From assembly GCA_019359275.1 (NCBI GenBank), contig JAHHHP010000001.1:62001-126000 (forward strand): DNA of 64,000 nucleotides, given 5' to 3'. Source of the DNA: Myxacorys chilensis ATA2-1-KO14. GTDB lineage: Bacteria; Cyanobacteriota; Cyanobacteriia; Leptolyngbyales; Leptolyngbyaceae. Shown here piece by piece: positions 38,585 through 48,142 of this stretch. Position 1 is the first letter of the stretch. Every line of letters begins with the position of its first letter. The position numbers and the translations under genes are program-made. The notes beneath the pieces are model-generated. The model saw only the letters and a program-made list of their open reading frames with translations. It made no database searches and was not told where the DNA came from.

Positions 38585-39319
38585 ATGGTGAGCAAATATT
38601 CTATGAAAAACCTCGTTAAGTCGGTCTTACCAAAGTCAACTACACGTATTTTGTCAGAAGCAAAAAAAATTGCGTTAGATGGATACGCTTCTCCTTCGTA
38701 TTCGCAAGAAGGAGAAGACCGAATCTTAGAGCGCTTTTTAGGCTACAGAGAGCATGGATTTTATGTAGATGTCGGTGCTCATCATCCTCAGCGTTTCTCA
38801 AATACTTACCTATTTTATAAACGAGGTTGGTCAGGCATCAATATTGATGCAACGCCAGGAAGTATGCGCCTGTTTGAGCGGCTCAGACCGAGGGACATCA
38901 ATTTAGAAATGGGCATCTCTAAAGATAAGCTTGATCTTGAATTTAGAATTTTTAACGAACCAGCCTTAAACACCTTTAACGCTGATATTTCTGAACGCCG
39001 CCATGATAAGAACGAATATCACGTCATTGAAGCACAAAAAATTTCAACTCATCGCCTTGAAGATGTTTTGACTCAATACGTTGCATTAAATCAAACGATT
39101 GACTTTTTGACAGTTGATGTAGAGGGGCTAGATCTAGAAGTCATACAGTCGAGCAACTGGCAACGGTTTAGACCGAAATATGTATTAGTTGAGTGCTTGG
39201 AACCAACAGTTGATGGAGTGCTTAACACTGATATCTGTAAATTTTTAGGTGCTCAGCAGTACAGCTTAGTTGCAAAGACATTTAATACTGGCATTTTCAA
39301 AAATTCAGATTCACCATAG
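38585..39319 (+). CDS. FkbM-family methyltransferase
   Basis: A 244-residue FkbM-type SAM-dependent O-methyltransferase, 2 bp after the flippase gene, hence in its operon. The SAM pocket is GFYVDVGAHHPQRFSNTYLF near 58-77 followed by GWSGINIDATPGSM; DFLTVDVEGLDLEVIQSSNW near 178-197 is the family's second landmark. The family commonly methylates sugars or acts in glycolipid and exopolysaccharide pathways. A second ATG six codons in is an alternative start. Confidence 0.88.
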   Translation: MVSKYSMKNLVKSVLPKSTTRILSEAKKIALDGYASPSYSQEGEDRILERFLGYREHGFYVDVGAHHPQRFSNTYLFYKRGWSGINIDATPGSMRLFERLRPRDINLEMGISKDKLDLEFRIFNEPALNTFNADISERRHDKNEYHVIEAQKISTHRLEDVLTQYVALNQTIDFLTVDVEGLDLEVIQSSNWQRFRPKYVLVECLEPTVDGVLNTDICKFLGAQQYSLVAKTFNTGIFKNSDSP

Positions 39320-39349
39320 CTCAAATGCGGTTCTTAGACACAGACTAAT

Positions 39350-40279
39350 ATGAATACTCCCATTGTTTTTATCATCTTCAAGCGACCAGATACCACCAAA
39401 CGAGTCTTTGAAGCGATTCGACAAGCAAAACCATCCACTCTGTTTGTCATTGCTGATGGTCCTCGTGGCGATCGTGAAGGTGAGGTGGAAAAATGCGCGG
39501 CGGCTCGTGCGATTGTTGAACAAGTAGACTGGCACTGTGAAGTCATCAAAAACTACTCTGAAGTCAATTTAGGATGTGCAAGACGAGTTGCGAGTGGACT
39601 GAATTGGGTATTTGAGCAAGTGGAAGAAGCTATTATTCTTGAGGATGATTGTGTTCCGCATTCAACCTTCTTTCGTTTTTGCGAGGAGTTACTAGAACGA
39701 TATCGATTTGATAAGCGAGTCAATAGCATTTCTGCGCAAAACTTCGCCACGGGAAACTTGAATTCACAATATAGTTACCACTTCTCCCGCTATCCTCTCT
39801 GTTGGGGATGGGCAACGTGGAAAAGAGCATGGCAACATTTTGATTATGAGATGCAGCTTTGGCAAGAAGTCAAAGATAAAAACATCCTTCGTGATATTTT
39901 GCTGGATTCCAAAGCAATCGAGACTTGGAATAAGCTTTTTCAGTCTACCTACAATCTCCAAATTGATACTTGGGATACTAGATGGGTTCTCGCTTGCTGG
40001 CTGCAAAATAGCTTAAGCATTCATCCTGCCCTCAACTTAGTAACCAACATCGGATTTAATGCAGACGCAACACACACAGTAGAAAAAAGGCAGTTTAGCA
40101 GCTTTGCTTCAGAAGAAATGGAATTTCCATTATTGCATCCTCCTTATGTTGTAAGAGCAGTAGCTGCCGATAACTATACTCAAGCTAAAGTCTACAACAT
40201 GAGTTATTTGCAGCGTGCAGGATGGAAAACAAAGAAAATTTTCAAATTCTATTTAGACGCTCTAAAACTGAAAATTTAG
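39350..40279 (+). CDS. GT-A type glycosyltransferase (HlpA-like)
   Basis: 309 residues. The N-terminal PIVFIIFKRPDTTKRVFEAI resembles proteins annotated hemolytic protein HlpA-like or glycosyltransferase family 2. The metal-binding acidic cluster is in EEAIILEDDCVPHSTFFRFC near 92-111, and GWATWKRAWQHF near 154-165 is the usual acceptor-side motif of this group. It follows the FkbM gene by 30 bp. No signal peptide; cytosolic. Sugar and acceptor are unknown. Confidence 0.83.
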   Translation: MNTPIVFIIFKRPDTTKRVFEAIRQAKPSTLFVIADGPRGDREGEVEKCAAARAIVEQVDWHCEVIKNYSEVNLGCARRVASGLNWVFEQVEEAIILEDDCVPHSTFFRFCEELLERYRFDKRVNSISAQNFATGNLNSQYSYHFSRYPLCWGWATWKRAWQHFDYEMQLWQEVKDKNILRDILLDSKAIETWNKLFQSTYNLQIDTWDTRWVLACWLQNSLSIHPALNLVTNIGFNADATHTVEKRQFSSFASEEMEFPLLHPPYVVRAVAADNYTQAKVYNMSYLQRAGWKTKKIFKFYLDALKLKI

Positions 40280-40386
40280 AACAACATAGACACGAAAAGG
40301 TTTATTCTTTTCGCGCAAACCCTTTAAAGAAGTTCAGAAATCCGCCCCTAATCTAGAGTTATAAATTTACTAAGCGCTGAAAATTA

Positions 40387-41007
40387 GTGAAAGCTACGTT
40401 TATTATTAAGGCGTTGTTGCGGGGACCCCTGCTTAATCTTCGGCATTGGCTGCGGCACTTTCAAGTAATGGCTCACAATCCAAAAGCACTGATCTCATTT
40501 CCGGTTGTCTTTCAATACGACAAAGTAACTGCAATTGAGCTAGGTAAGAATGTTGTAATTGGTCTATTCTCTGAAATTTCTGTTTATGCAAAATCCCCTT
40601 TCAGTAATGCTTCGGGTCAATTTATTGCTGAAGATCGATCTGCTATTGGCTCGCACGCAAATATCCGCGCCGCAGGAGGAAGATCCATATTAGAAAAAAT
40701 ACTTTGATTGGTCAACATGTATCTTTGATCGCTTCAAATCACAAAGTCCTGCCTGAACAGCTTTACAGCGATTTGTCTTGAGACGACTCTGAAATGGGTA
40801 TCTTTATCGAGGAAAATGTCTGATTAGGCGCAAACGTGACGGTTCTTCCTGGTTGTTCAATCAAACGGTCAATCGTTTGTTAGAGCAGAAAGCCTAGTTG
40901 CTAAACCGATTCTAGCCGCTGAAATTTGTGTAGAAGCTCCCTCTCGTAAATTGAGAAAAATTAATTGCTCCGAGGAAGCTGGAACTGAGGCTGTTGTCCT
41001 GAATTAA
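40387..41007 (+). pseudogene. Decayed LbH-type acyltransferase (maltose/CysE-like)
   Basis: The intact first part (40387-40707, GTG start, 106 residues) reads like the start of a hexapeptide-repeat acetyltransferase: RHWLRHFQVMAHNPKALISF, then repeats such as TAIELGKNVVIGLFSEISVY and IGSHANIRAAGGRSI. It then frameshifts. The continuation in another frame, starting near 40707, is still clearly homologous (NTLIGQHVSLIASNHKV; IFIEENV; LGANVTVLPGCSI; APSRKLRKIN) but carries in-frame TGA stops where Trp would be expected (after YSDLS and after FIEENV). A further frame change is needed before the remnant ends at the TAA of 41005-41007. It would have O-acetylated the polysaccharide. Confidence 0.85.
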
Positions 41008-41049
41008 GGTAATAAACCTAGCCACTTCTGAGGATGAGGAGCATTAATT

Positions 41050-42324
41050 GTGAAAGTTTTGCTTGTGAATACTTTTGATATCTGCGGGGGAGCAGCGCGG
41101 GCTGCTTACCGATTGCATCAGGGATTACACAGTGTAGGTGTTAGCTCTCAAATGTTGGTTCAGTTCAAGCAAAGCAACTCAAACAGCGTTTTTGGAGGAA
41201 ATGCAGCCTCTGCATCAGCTCAAATTAGGCATGGGTCACGAACCCTTTTAAATCAAGTGCCCGTGAAGTTATATCCTAATCGTAGGAGTAATTTATTTTC
41301 ACCTCAATGGCTCCAAGATGGAGTTGTTTCAAATGTTAATGCTCTAAATCCAGATATAGTTAACTTGCATTGGACATCTGGTGGATATCTTCAAATTGAG
41401 TCAATTGCCAAATTCAAACAGCCCGTCATCTTGACACTACATGATATGTGGGCTTTCACAGGAGGATGTCACTATAATGAAGATTGCGATCGCTACACTA
41501 AATCCTGTGGTAGTTGTCCTCAGTTAGGTAGTACCAAGGATTTTGATCTATCTCGGCGAGTATGGCAACGTAAAGCAAAAGCTTGGAAAAACGTTAATTT
41601 TACGATTGTTGCTTTGAGCAATTGGATGGCTAAAAGCATTAGAAATAGTTCTCTCTTACAAAATGCTCAGGTTGAAATTATTCCTAATGGATTAGACGCT
41701 ATAAAGTACCGTCCTTTTGCTCCTAAAACTGCACGGGACATTTTAGGATTACCCTACGGAAAAAAGCTTCTTTTGACCGGATCACTAAATAAAACAAGTG
41801 AAAAAAGAAAGGGTTCTCATTTATTGCTAGCAGCATTAGAAGAGCTTCATAAAACCGAATTACGAGATGAAATAGAACTAATAATTTTTGGGAGTTCAAA
41901 CTCCGATAAAGCACTTAATTTAGGCTTTAAAGCTCATTATTTAGGTATCTTAAACGACGATTGTTCATTAGCATTAGCGTATTCTGCGGCTGATGTTTTC
42001 GTTGCACCTTCACTGCAAGATAACTTGCCTAATACAGTAATGGAATCCCTTGCTTGTGGAACTCCCTGTATTGCTTTCGACATTGGTGGCATGCCAGATA
42101 TGATTGAACATCGGCAAAATGGCTACTTGGCTAGACCTTATCAAACTGAGGATTTAGCGCAGGGAATTGCTTGGGTGTTAGGAAATCAAGAGCGACATCA
42201 AAGCTTATCCGGTCGGGCACGTGAAAAGGTAGAACAGGAATTTAGCCAAGAGATACAGGCTCGGCGGTATCAATCGCTTTTTTACTCTGTTCTGAATCAG
42301 TCAGCTAGTATCAAAAGGTTGTAA
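41050..42324 (+). CDS. Glycosyltransferase family 4
   Basis: A GT-B fold transferase of 424 residues with a GTG start. It opens VKVLLVNTFDICGGAARAAY, a typical GT4 N-terminus with the glycine-rich loop. VNLHWTSGGYLQ near 97 and LHDMWAFTGGCHYNEDCDRY near 130-149 are found in capsule GT4 enzymes (note the Cys-rich patch CHYNEDCDRYTKSCGSC). The C-terminal donor site has FVAPSLQDNLPNTVMESLAC, containing the E-x7-E-type motif, near 319-338. Retaining mechanism expected. Downstream polymerase gene starts 12 bp away. Confidence 0.88.
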   Translation: MKVLLVNTFDICGGAARAAYRLHQGLHSVGVSSQMLVQFKQSNSNSVFGGNAASASAQIRHGSRTLLNQVPVKLYPNRRSNLFSPQWLQDGVVSNVNALNPDIVNLHWTSGGYLQIESIAKFKQPVILTLHDMWAFTGGCHYNEDCDRYTKSCGSCPQLGSTKDFDLSRRVWQRKAKAWKNVNFTIVALSNWMAKSIRNSSLLQNAQVEIIPNGLDAIKYRPFAPKTARDILGLPYGKKLLLTGSLNKTSEKRKGSHLLLAALEELHKTELRDEIELIIFGSSNSDKALNLGFKAHYLGILNDDCSLALAYSAADVFVAPSLQDNLPNTVMESLACGTPCIAFDIGGMPDMIEHRQNGYLARPYQTEDLAQGIAWVLGNQERHQSLSGRAREKVEQEFSQEIQARRYQSLFYSVLNQSASIKRL

Positions 42325-42336
42325 GACTATCTAATT

Positions 42337-43647
42337 ATGAAGACGAAGGCATTTTATATTCCGATATTAATGCTTCTGAATGACGTAATGATATCTATTC
42401 CAAAGCCAGGAATGCTGATATTACAGCCTGAATTAACCTTTGAAAGCATTCGAATCTTAGGATTTTCTTTTGCAGGAGCAATCAGGCTGTTTGGAATGCC
42501 TCTCTTAATACTGGTTATTCTAGATTCAATTGAGATGCGACGGCTTAGGAAAAGTGTCATTCCCCTTTTGGTGCCGATCGTAGGACTTTTAGGTATTTTA
42601 GTATTTCAGTTTCTTGCAATTCCACGGGATGCTGTACCAACTCATTCTACAGGTGTCATTCGATATATATCTTGGGCGTTAGGATTCATCGCATTACTCT
42701 CAACACTCAATGTGAAGAATAGCGTTAAAGTACATCATATTTGTGCTGCAACTCTCACAACTTTATTTTTTCTATTAATTGTTCAATATCCCGGTGTCAT
42801 TGCTAATTCAGGCTATAGCCTAACAACAATAATGCAGGCGTACGGAAGCGACACTCTCAAACTGGATGGCATTTTTGCTGCTGCAAATGAAGATGCAAAT
42901 GGAGCAATGACGCTTTTGCCATTTTTTTTGGCATATACTGAGCAACAATCGGGAATAAAAAAGTCATTGCTTAGAATTTTTGCTTTAACAATTACTCCAC
43001 TAATGATTCTTTTTAACGGAACGCGAACTGCACTTTTTATTATTTACCCCCTTGTTCTATTTCTCTTTTACTCCAATTTGTCAATCAAAACCCTACTAAA
43101 ATACCTACCCGTGTTAATTACGCTAGGTATAATTATTCGATCCGTTGGAGCAACCATCGCTCAAACTGCTTTTAGTAGCGAGGCACAAGGAGAAGGAACT
43201 TTTGGGTGGCGGGTTGAAAAAGTTTGGGCTCCAGCCTTTGCATACGGTTCAGAAATATCCCCCTTCTTTGGGTTTGGAGTACGAGGTTGGGAATACGTTT
43301 GTAACCATGCTGGTGTCTTAAATGCCTCTGGAGAATGTGAATCTCCTCACAATATATATCTTTGGCTATTTATATCCTGGGGGTTAGTGGGTCTAGTGGT
43401 TCATTTACTTTTCCTACTGCTCCTCTTACTTTACTCTTTTAGATTGGCTAAGTTTCCAAATCGAGAAATTGCAATTTATGCGAAGGCTTCCTTCTGCTCG
43501 CTTATTGCTTATCTTTTTTGGGCGTCTATTTCAAATGCAAATATTGATGTTGCTTGGTTAATCTTAATTCTGATTGCTTCCTCGGTTGCCGCTTTATCCA
43601 TTGTAAGTCATGCCCAGAAACTTCAAAAGTCTCTTTCACAATTGTGA
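42337..43647 (+). CDS. O-antigen ligase/polymerase (Wzy_C) family protein
   Basis: A 436-residue integral membrane protein with about 11 helices. The large periplasmic loop carries the family motif region GFGVRGWEYVCNHAGVLNAS ... ESPHNIYLWLFISWGLVGL (about 305-365); the S-P-H-N-x-Y-L core is shared by Wzy polymerases and WaaL ligases. In a cluster with Wzx and Wzc this is most likely the repeat-unit polymerase. Family members cannot be separated into Wzy or WaaL by sequence alone. Confidence 0.85.
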   Translation: MKTKAFYIPILMLLNDVMISIPKPGMLILQPELTFESIRILGFSFAGAIRLFGMPLLILVILDSIEMRRLRKSVIPLLVPIVGLLGILVFQFLAIPRDAVPTHSTGVIRYISWALGFIALLSTLNVKNSVKVHHICAATLTTLFFLLIVQYPGVIANSGYSLTTIMQAYGSDTLKLDGIFAAANEDANGAMTLLPFFLAYTEQQSGIKKSLLRIFALTITPLMILFNGTRTALFIIYPLVLFLFYSNLSIKTLLKYLPVLITLGIIIRSVGATIAQTAFSSEAQGEGTFGWRVEKVWAPAFAYGSEISPFFGFGVRGWEYVCNHAGVLNASGECESPHNIYLWLFISWGLVGLVVHLLFLLLLLLYSFRLAKFPNREIAIYAKASFCSLIAYLFWASISNANIDVAWLILILIASSVAALSIVSHAQKLQKSLSQL

Positions 43648-43676
43648 TTCTAAATATTTAAGTAAAGTGAGATGTT

Positions 43677-44450
43677 ATGACTTTGCCCAAGATTAGCATT
43701 GTTACACCCTCTTATAATCAAGGAAATTATCTTGAGAGAACAATTCTCAGCATATTAAATCAAAGCTATCCCAACTTAGAGTACATCATCATCGATGGTG
43801 GTTCCACAGACAATAGTATTGATATTATTCGGCGTCATGAAAAGCAACTAGCATATTGGATTAGTGAACCAGATTGTGGTCAATCTGATGCCCTAATTAA
43901 AGGGTTTAAAGATGCAACAGGCGACATTTTTTGTTGGTTATGTTCTGATGATCTTTTAATGCCAGGAACTTTACATTCGGTGGCTAATTTCTTTCATCAT
44001 ATGACTGATGCTCAGTTTGTTTATGGAGATACTTTTTGGATTGATGATCATGATGCCATCATCCAACGCCGTAAGGAGACCGGTTTTAGCCGTTTCATTT
44101 GTCTGTATGAACATAACTTTATTCCTCAACCTTCAGCATTTTGGAAGCGTGGTCTGTACGAAGAAGTTGGTGGACTAAACCCTAACTTAAATATGACTAT
44201 GGACTTCGACCTATGGATTCGCTTTTCGGAAATTACAAAGGTACATCATGTTCGTCAATATTGGTCTTGTATGCGATTATATCCAGAGCAAAAAACACAG
44301 AGGCTAAAAGAAACTGCTATTACCGAAGGATGCTTAATTAGGCAAAGATATTATGGTAATGAGCCTTCCTGGTCCGAAAATGTAAAGCGTTTGCTAGCAA
44401 AAGGACTGCGTTGGAGTTGGAAATTTGCAACAGGCTGCTACTGGACTTAA
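43677..44450 (+). CDS. Glycosyltransferase family 2
   Basis: A 257-residue GT-A transferase. KISIVTPSYNQGNYLERTIL (4-23) and NLEYIIIDGGSTDNSIDIIR (35-54) are the standard GT2 opening; FCWLCSDDLLMPGTLHSVAN near 83-102 has the DD metal-binding motif; MDFDLWIRFSEI near 176 is the acceptor site. The length is typical of the WcaA-like sugar transferases in polysaccharide clusters. It is in line with the polymerase gene, 29 bp downstream. Confidence 0.9.
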   Translation: MTLPKISIVTPSYNQGNYLERTILSILNQSYPNLEYIIIDGGSTDNSIDIIRRHEKQLAYWISEPDCGQSDALIKGFKDATGDIFCWLCSDDLLMPGTLHSVANFFHHMTDAQFVYGDTFWIDDHDAIIQRRKETGFSRFICLYEHNFIPQPSAFWKRGLYEEVGGLNPNLNMTMDFDLWIRFSEITKVHHVRQYWSCMRLYPEQKTQRLKETAITEGCLIRQRYYGNEPSWSENVKRLLAKGLRWSWKFATGCYWT

Positions 44451-44483
44451 ATTTAGTTGACCTATTACGGGCATGGGAATTAC

Positions 44484-45680
44484 ATGAAAATACTACAAGT
44501 TCATAATGAATATCAGCATCTCAGCGGGGAAGGTGTTGTAGTTGCTTCTGAGAAGAAAATGCTTGAAAAATATGGACATGAAGTAGTTCAATGGATTCCT
44601 GAGAGTTCGTCCATTCAAAAACTGAGTGCTTTATCAAAAGCAAAGGTTGCTCTTGATTCTCTTTGGTCATTACCTTCCTATCAATACGCGAAAGGAATGT
44701 TGCGTGAACATAAACCAGATATTGTTCATGTTCACAATACAATTCCACTGGTTTCTCCATCTGTTTATGCTGCCTGTCATGAAGCTAGTGTTCCAGTTAT
44801 TCATTCATTGCACAACTTTAAACTTGTTTGCCCTGGTGCATATCTTTATAGAGATGGTCAAGTTTGCGAAGATTGCCTTGGAAAAACGGTTCCTTATCCT
44901 GCTATGGCTAATAGTTGCTATCGGAATAACCGCATACAAACAACGGTAGCCTCTGCTGGTCTTACTTTAAATCACCTACGAGGTACATACCAGAATGAAG
45001 TTGACATCTATATCGCTTTGACTCGATTTGCGCGCCAGAAGTTTATTCAAGGAGGATTGCCTGCCCATAAAATTGCTGTGAAACCCAATTTTGTAAGTGA
45101 AGATATTCAATCTGGTACTCATGCAGGCAAGTATGCTCTATTCGTCGGCAAGTTGTTGCAGTACAAAGGAATTGAAACTGTTTTAAGGGCTTGGGATATG
45201 CTCGACGGAGAAATTCCTCTAAAGATAGTAGGGCAGGGACCGCTAGAAATCCTATTGAGAGGTAGTTTGCCTAGTAACGTCGAGTACTTAGGATCGTTGC
45301 CACGCAATAAGGTCTTGCAACTGATGCAGGAAGCAACTCTTGTTGTCTTTGCCTCAGAGTGGTATGAAGGCTTCCCTATGACAATTACCGAAGCATTTGC
45401 AACTGGATGTCCTGTAGTAGCTGCTCGAATGGGTGCTGCTTCTGAAATCGTTAAAGATGGATCATCTGGATGGTACTTTGAGCCAGGTGATTCTCATGAT
45501 CTGGTCAAAGTTATGAAAGAGGCTTGGTCTAACCCTCAAGAGCTTCTTCGTCGAGGAGGTTTGGCCCGTAGACAATACGATGAATGCTATTCCATAGAAA
45601 AAAATCATCAAATCACAATGAGTATTTATCAGTCTGCAATTCGCTGGCTCAAAGAGAAGAAAGTCGCAGATATATTCTAA
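44484..45680 (+). CDS. Glycosyltransferase family 4
   Basis: 398 residues from ATG 44484. The frame extends nine codons upstream to a TTG, but MKILQVHNEYQHLSGEGVVV is the expected family N-terminus, preceded by GGGAAT. Acceptor-side motifs: DIVHVHNTIPLVSPSVYAAC near 76-95 and VIHSLHNFKLVCPGAYLYRD near 104-123, followed by a CEDCLGK Cys pair; donor-side FASEWYEGFPMTITEAFATG near 288-307 with the E-x7-E signature. This subgroup is frequent in exopolysaccharide loci. The gene ends 16 bp before a transposase remnant that lies in the opposite direction. Confidence 0.9.
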   Translation: MKILQVHNEYQHLSGEGVVVASEKKMLEKYGHEVVQWIPESSSIQKLSALSKAKVALDSLWSLPSYQYAKGMLREHKPDIVHVHNTIPLVSPSVYAACHEASVPVIHSLHNFKLVCPGAYLYRDGQVCEDCLGKTVPYPAMANSCYRNNRIQTTVASAGLTLNHLRGTYQNEVDIYIALTRFARQKFIQGGLPAHKIAVKPNFVSEDIQSGTHAGKYALFVGKLLQYKGIETVLRAWDMLDGEIPLKIVGQGPLEILLRGSLPSNVEYLGSLPRNKVLQLMQEATLVVFASEWYEGFPMTITEAFATGCPVVAARMGAASEIVKDGSSGWYFEPGDSHDLVKVMKEAWSNPQELLRRGGLARRQYDECYSIEKNHQITMSIYQSAIRWLKEKKVADIF

Positions 45681-45696
45681 ATTCGTTGGTAAGTAG

Positions 45697-46760
45697 CTAA
45701 GTGGAATTAAACTTAAAACGCTCTAGCGAGTACTTACCCTTTTTGCTTCGGATTTCCATTCCTCTAATCACTGCCATTGCTAAATCATATTCATCCTCAA
45801 ACATCTGCCCTGCAATTTCATGAGTTTCGAGTTGGTGCCATTGATCTTCAATCCGATTCATCTGGGCACTGTAAAGCGGTAGAAAGAACAGAAATAAGCC
45901 TTGTTGTTGCCACCGTTGCCACTGCTGCTGCACAATCTCTCGGTTGTAAATCGAGCCGTTGTCCTGCACCACCACGGCTAAGCGTCCCGTTTGTTCCAGT
46001 GTAAGACCTGCTTTTTGGGCAATTGAGTTCATGACTGTGATGTAGCTTTTCCCATCGAACCCACCTTGAGCGAGAGTATACTCAAACTGTTGCTCCGGTT
46101 GCCACAGTCCCAAAATACTAATGCGATGTCCACGAGTCGGCACTTGTTCCAAGCATTTCTGCTGCTTGATGCGACTGTAGCTGTAACTGACAGGACTGAA
46201 TAAGCAGAAGCCTGCCTCATCCAAGTACTTCAGGTCAATGTGTCCCTCTTGGGCAGCTAACTCTAAAATATCAAGGTCAGCTTGTTTGAGTCGCTGTTGT
46301 TCTAGGTTTTGCTGGGTCTGTTGCGAGTGGCGAGTCCGTTTCCACCGGAACCCTTTTTTGCAGAATTGGGTGAATCCCATATGCGCTGAGTTTGACGTGT
46401 CGCTCCTGCTTTAGTTTCGCTGCCAGTTGGACGCTGTTGTAGGTGAGTTGTTCTTGGTCGAGGCAGTGTTCAAGATAAGCAAGGTCTTCCTGCTTCTACC
46501 TCGGTTTGGTACCTCGTCCAGGTGCATCCCACAGTCCACCTAACCCTCCTTGCTCCCACCATCGCAGCGTCACTCGCACTGTTTGTTCTTGACACTCAAA
46601 AATATCAGCAATGGCGGGCACATTCTATCCTTGAGCGTTCAATCGAACCGTGTGAGCACAATCTTTCTTTAATGCGTTGAGGCACCGTCACAGCAGCTCG
46701 TAATTCCCTAAGAGTGCGGTCTGATTCTTCGCTCAGGACAACTCGTAATGAGGCTGGCAT
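45697..46760 (-). mobile_element. Decayed IS630-family insertion sequence
   Basis: The reverse strand carries a broken IS630-type transposase. The 227-residue C-terminal part (46380-45697) has the DDE_3 catalytic region: DLKYLDEAGFCLF (first Asp), AVVVQDNGSIYN (second Asp, normally D-N-x-x-H-H; here no His) and LFLFFLPLYSAQMNRIEDQW (third acidic, P-x-x-N-x-x-E). The N-terminal half (46760 leftwards) starts MPASLRVVLSEESDRTLREL and contains the helix-turn-helix (VPAIADIFECQEQTVRVTLRWW) but needs at least two frame changes and has internal stops. Possible short terminal repeats with a shared AGTAGC lie near 45692 and 46765; no convincing TIR. It is dead unless helped in trans. Confidence 0.85.
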
Positions 46761-46832
46761 TAGCGGCTACTCATCTAAAGATCTACGAACCTCTTCATCC
46801 TACATTTTATTTCGCCTTCCTATTTAGTAAAA

Positions 46833-47591
46833 ATGAGAGTAAAAATTGCTGGAATGGAAATTGATTCCTACTCTTTCGATGATGCAGTCCAAACAATCCT
46901 TAAGCATGTTGTGACCGATAAAAAGCCTCAATATGTGGTCACTCCAAATGCACAACATGTTGTCCTTTTGCAGAATGATCTTGTCTTTAGACAAGTTTAT
47001 AAAGAGGCTTTTCTCGTAGTTCCAGATGGTGTTCCTCTCTTATGGGCGGCAAAGCTTCTTAATACGCCTTTGCAGGGTCGTATTAACGGAACCGACCTAT
47101 TTGAGCATCTGTGTGCTGTTACTGCAACTCATCAGTTGAAGGTGTTTTTTCTGGGAGGCCGCGTTGGCGCAGCGGCAAAAGCAGCAGCAGCACTCAAGCT
47201 TCGCTATCCCGATCTAGATGCTACAACCTACTGCCCACCTTACGGGTTTGAATCTGATTTTGTAGAGTCGCAGCGAATTGATGAAATGATCAAAGCAGCA
47301 GCACCAGATATTCTTTTTCTAGGTTTAGGAACGCCGAAACAGGAGCTATGGATCAGTCAAAATTACCAACGGCTAAATGTACCTATTTCAATTGGTGTAG
47401 GAGGCAGTTTTGATTTGATGTCAGGAATGGTACAACGAGCACCTAAGATAATGCAAAAAATAGGTTTGGAATGGTTCTTTAGGCTTCTAATTGAGCCACG
47501 CCGTTTGTGGAAACGCTATATCTTTGGCAATACCGCTTTTATCTACTTAATAATTAAGCAACGTTTAGGGTTTGAAAAATCTTTTAGTTAG
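46833..47591 (+). CDS. WecG/TagA/CpsF-family glycosyltransferase
   Basis: A 252-residue GT26 enzyme. Conserved features are YVVTPNAQHVVLLQNDLVFR near 35-54, VVPDGVPLLWAAKLLNTPLQ near 66-85, a V-F-F-L-G-G strand near 106-111, and FLGLGTPKQELWISQNYQRL near 159-178. Members add N-acetylmannosaminuronate or similar to lipid-linked intermediates (ECA, teichoic acid, capsule). Here it should add an early sugar to a polyprenyl-linked repeat unit. It begins 72 bp after the transposase remnant and seems intact, so the insertion did not interrupt it. Confidence 0.9.
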   Translation: MRVKIAGMEIDSYSFDDAVQTILKHVVTDKKPQYVVTPNAQHVVLLQNDLVFRQVYKEAFLVVPDGVPLLWAAKLLNTPLQGRINGTDLFEHLCAVTATHQLKVFFLGGRVGAAAKAAAALKLRYPDLDATTYCPPYGFESDFVESQRIDEMIKAAAPDILFLGLGTPKQELWISQNYQRLNVPISIGVGGSFDLMSGMVQRAPKIMQKIGLEWFFRLLIEPRRLWKRYIFGNTAFIYLIIKQRLGFEKSFS

Positions 47592-47647
47592 TTTGAGACC
47601 ACGCAAGCAGACTTTAATCATAATGATGTAAGTCACACGTCAGATTT

Positions 47648-48090
47648 ATGCCTTTAAACGGTCAGACTCGCTAGCCGCAACTTTGCGCAACAAAAGTCTG
47701 GATCTGTCTAAATCTTTTCTAGCCACGTTGTCAACTCCTATTAAAATTTTAGATGTCGGTGGTACAGATGAGTTTTAGGAAATAGCGGGATTGCTAGATA
47801 CGAAAACCAGTGGAGTAGCAACCGCTTTGCTTAACATTATCGTATGGCAAAAGAAGTAGAGCGAGTTGGTAAACGATATTTCACTCAAACACCAAATTTT
47901 CACTTCCTGATCGAACCTCTCTTTGTCTTTCCTGCTTCTCACTGGCTACCAATCGAGACTGGTGTTTGACTAGCAACTTACTTTGCGCTTGGATGGTATG
48001 GCAAATCTAATAATTTTCAAACAGCTCGTGCAGAAGTAAAGTTTATTCAACTCTTGCGTAAGAACAAGTTATTCAGTCTTTACTCTAGAA
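47648..48090 (+). pseudogene. Decayed SAM-dependent methyltransferase with internal deletion
   Basis: No intact frame, but two stretches in different frames are recognisable. Around 47680-47830 the translation gives LSTPIKILDVGGTDEF, the SAM-binding motif I, followed by a stop. From 47844 the frame reads MAKEVERVGKRYFTQTPNFH and FLIEPLFVFPASHWLPIET, then a TGA, then YFALGWYGKSNNF, matching the C-terminal half of a methyltransferase family often found in polysaccharide loci. The middle, about 60-80 residues including the VIEH-type motif, is missing. It is clearly a dead gene. A second, anonymous frame on the reverse strand (48069-48293) is not supported. Confidence 0.75.
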
Positions 48091-48142
48091 GCAGTTTTTA
48101 CTCTAAAAGCAAAACTTGAGAAAAAATTGCTTCTAGAGTAAA
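48079..48142. repeat. Inverted repeat with 34-bp loop
   Basis: TTTACTCTAGAAGCA at 48079-48093 and its complement TGCTTCTAGAGTAAA at 48128-48142 form a 15-bp hairpin around a loop that itself contains another TTTTTACTCTAAAAGC copy. It is in the decayed gene region before the GT14 gene. It may be a relic of a small mobile repeat, or a terminator. Confidence 0.6.
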
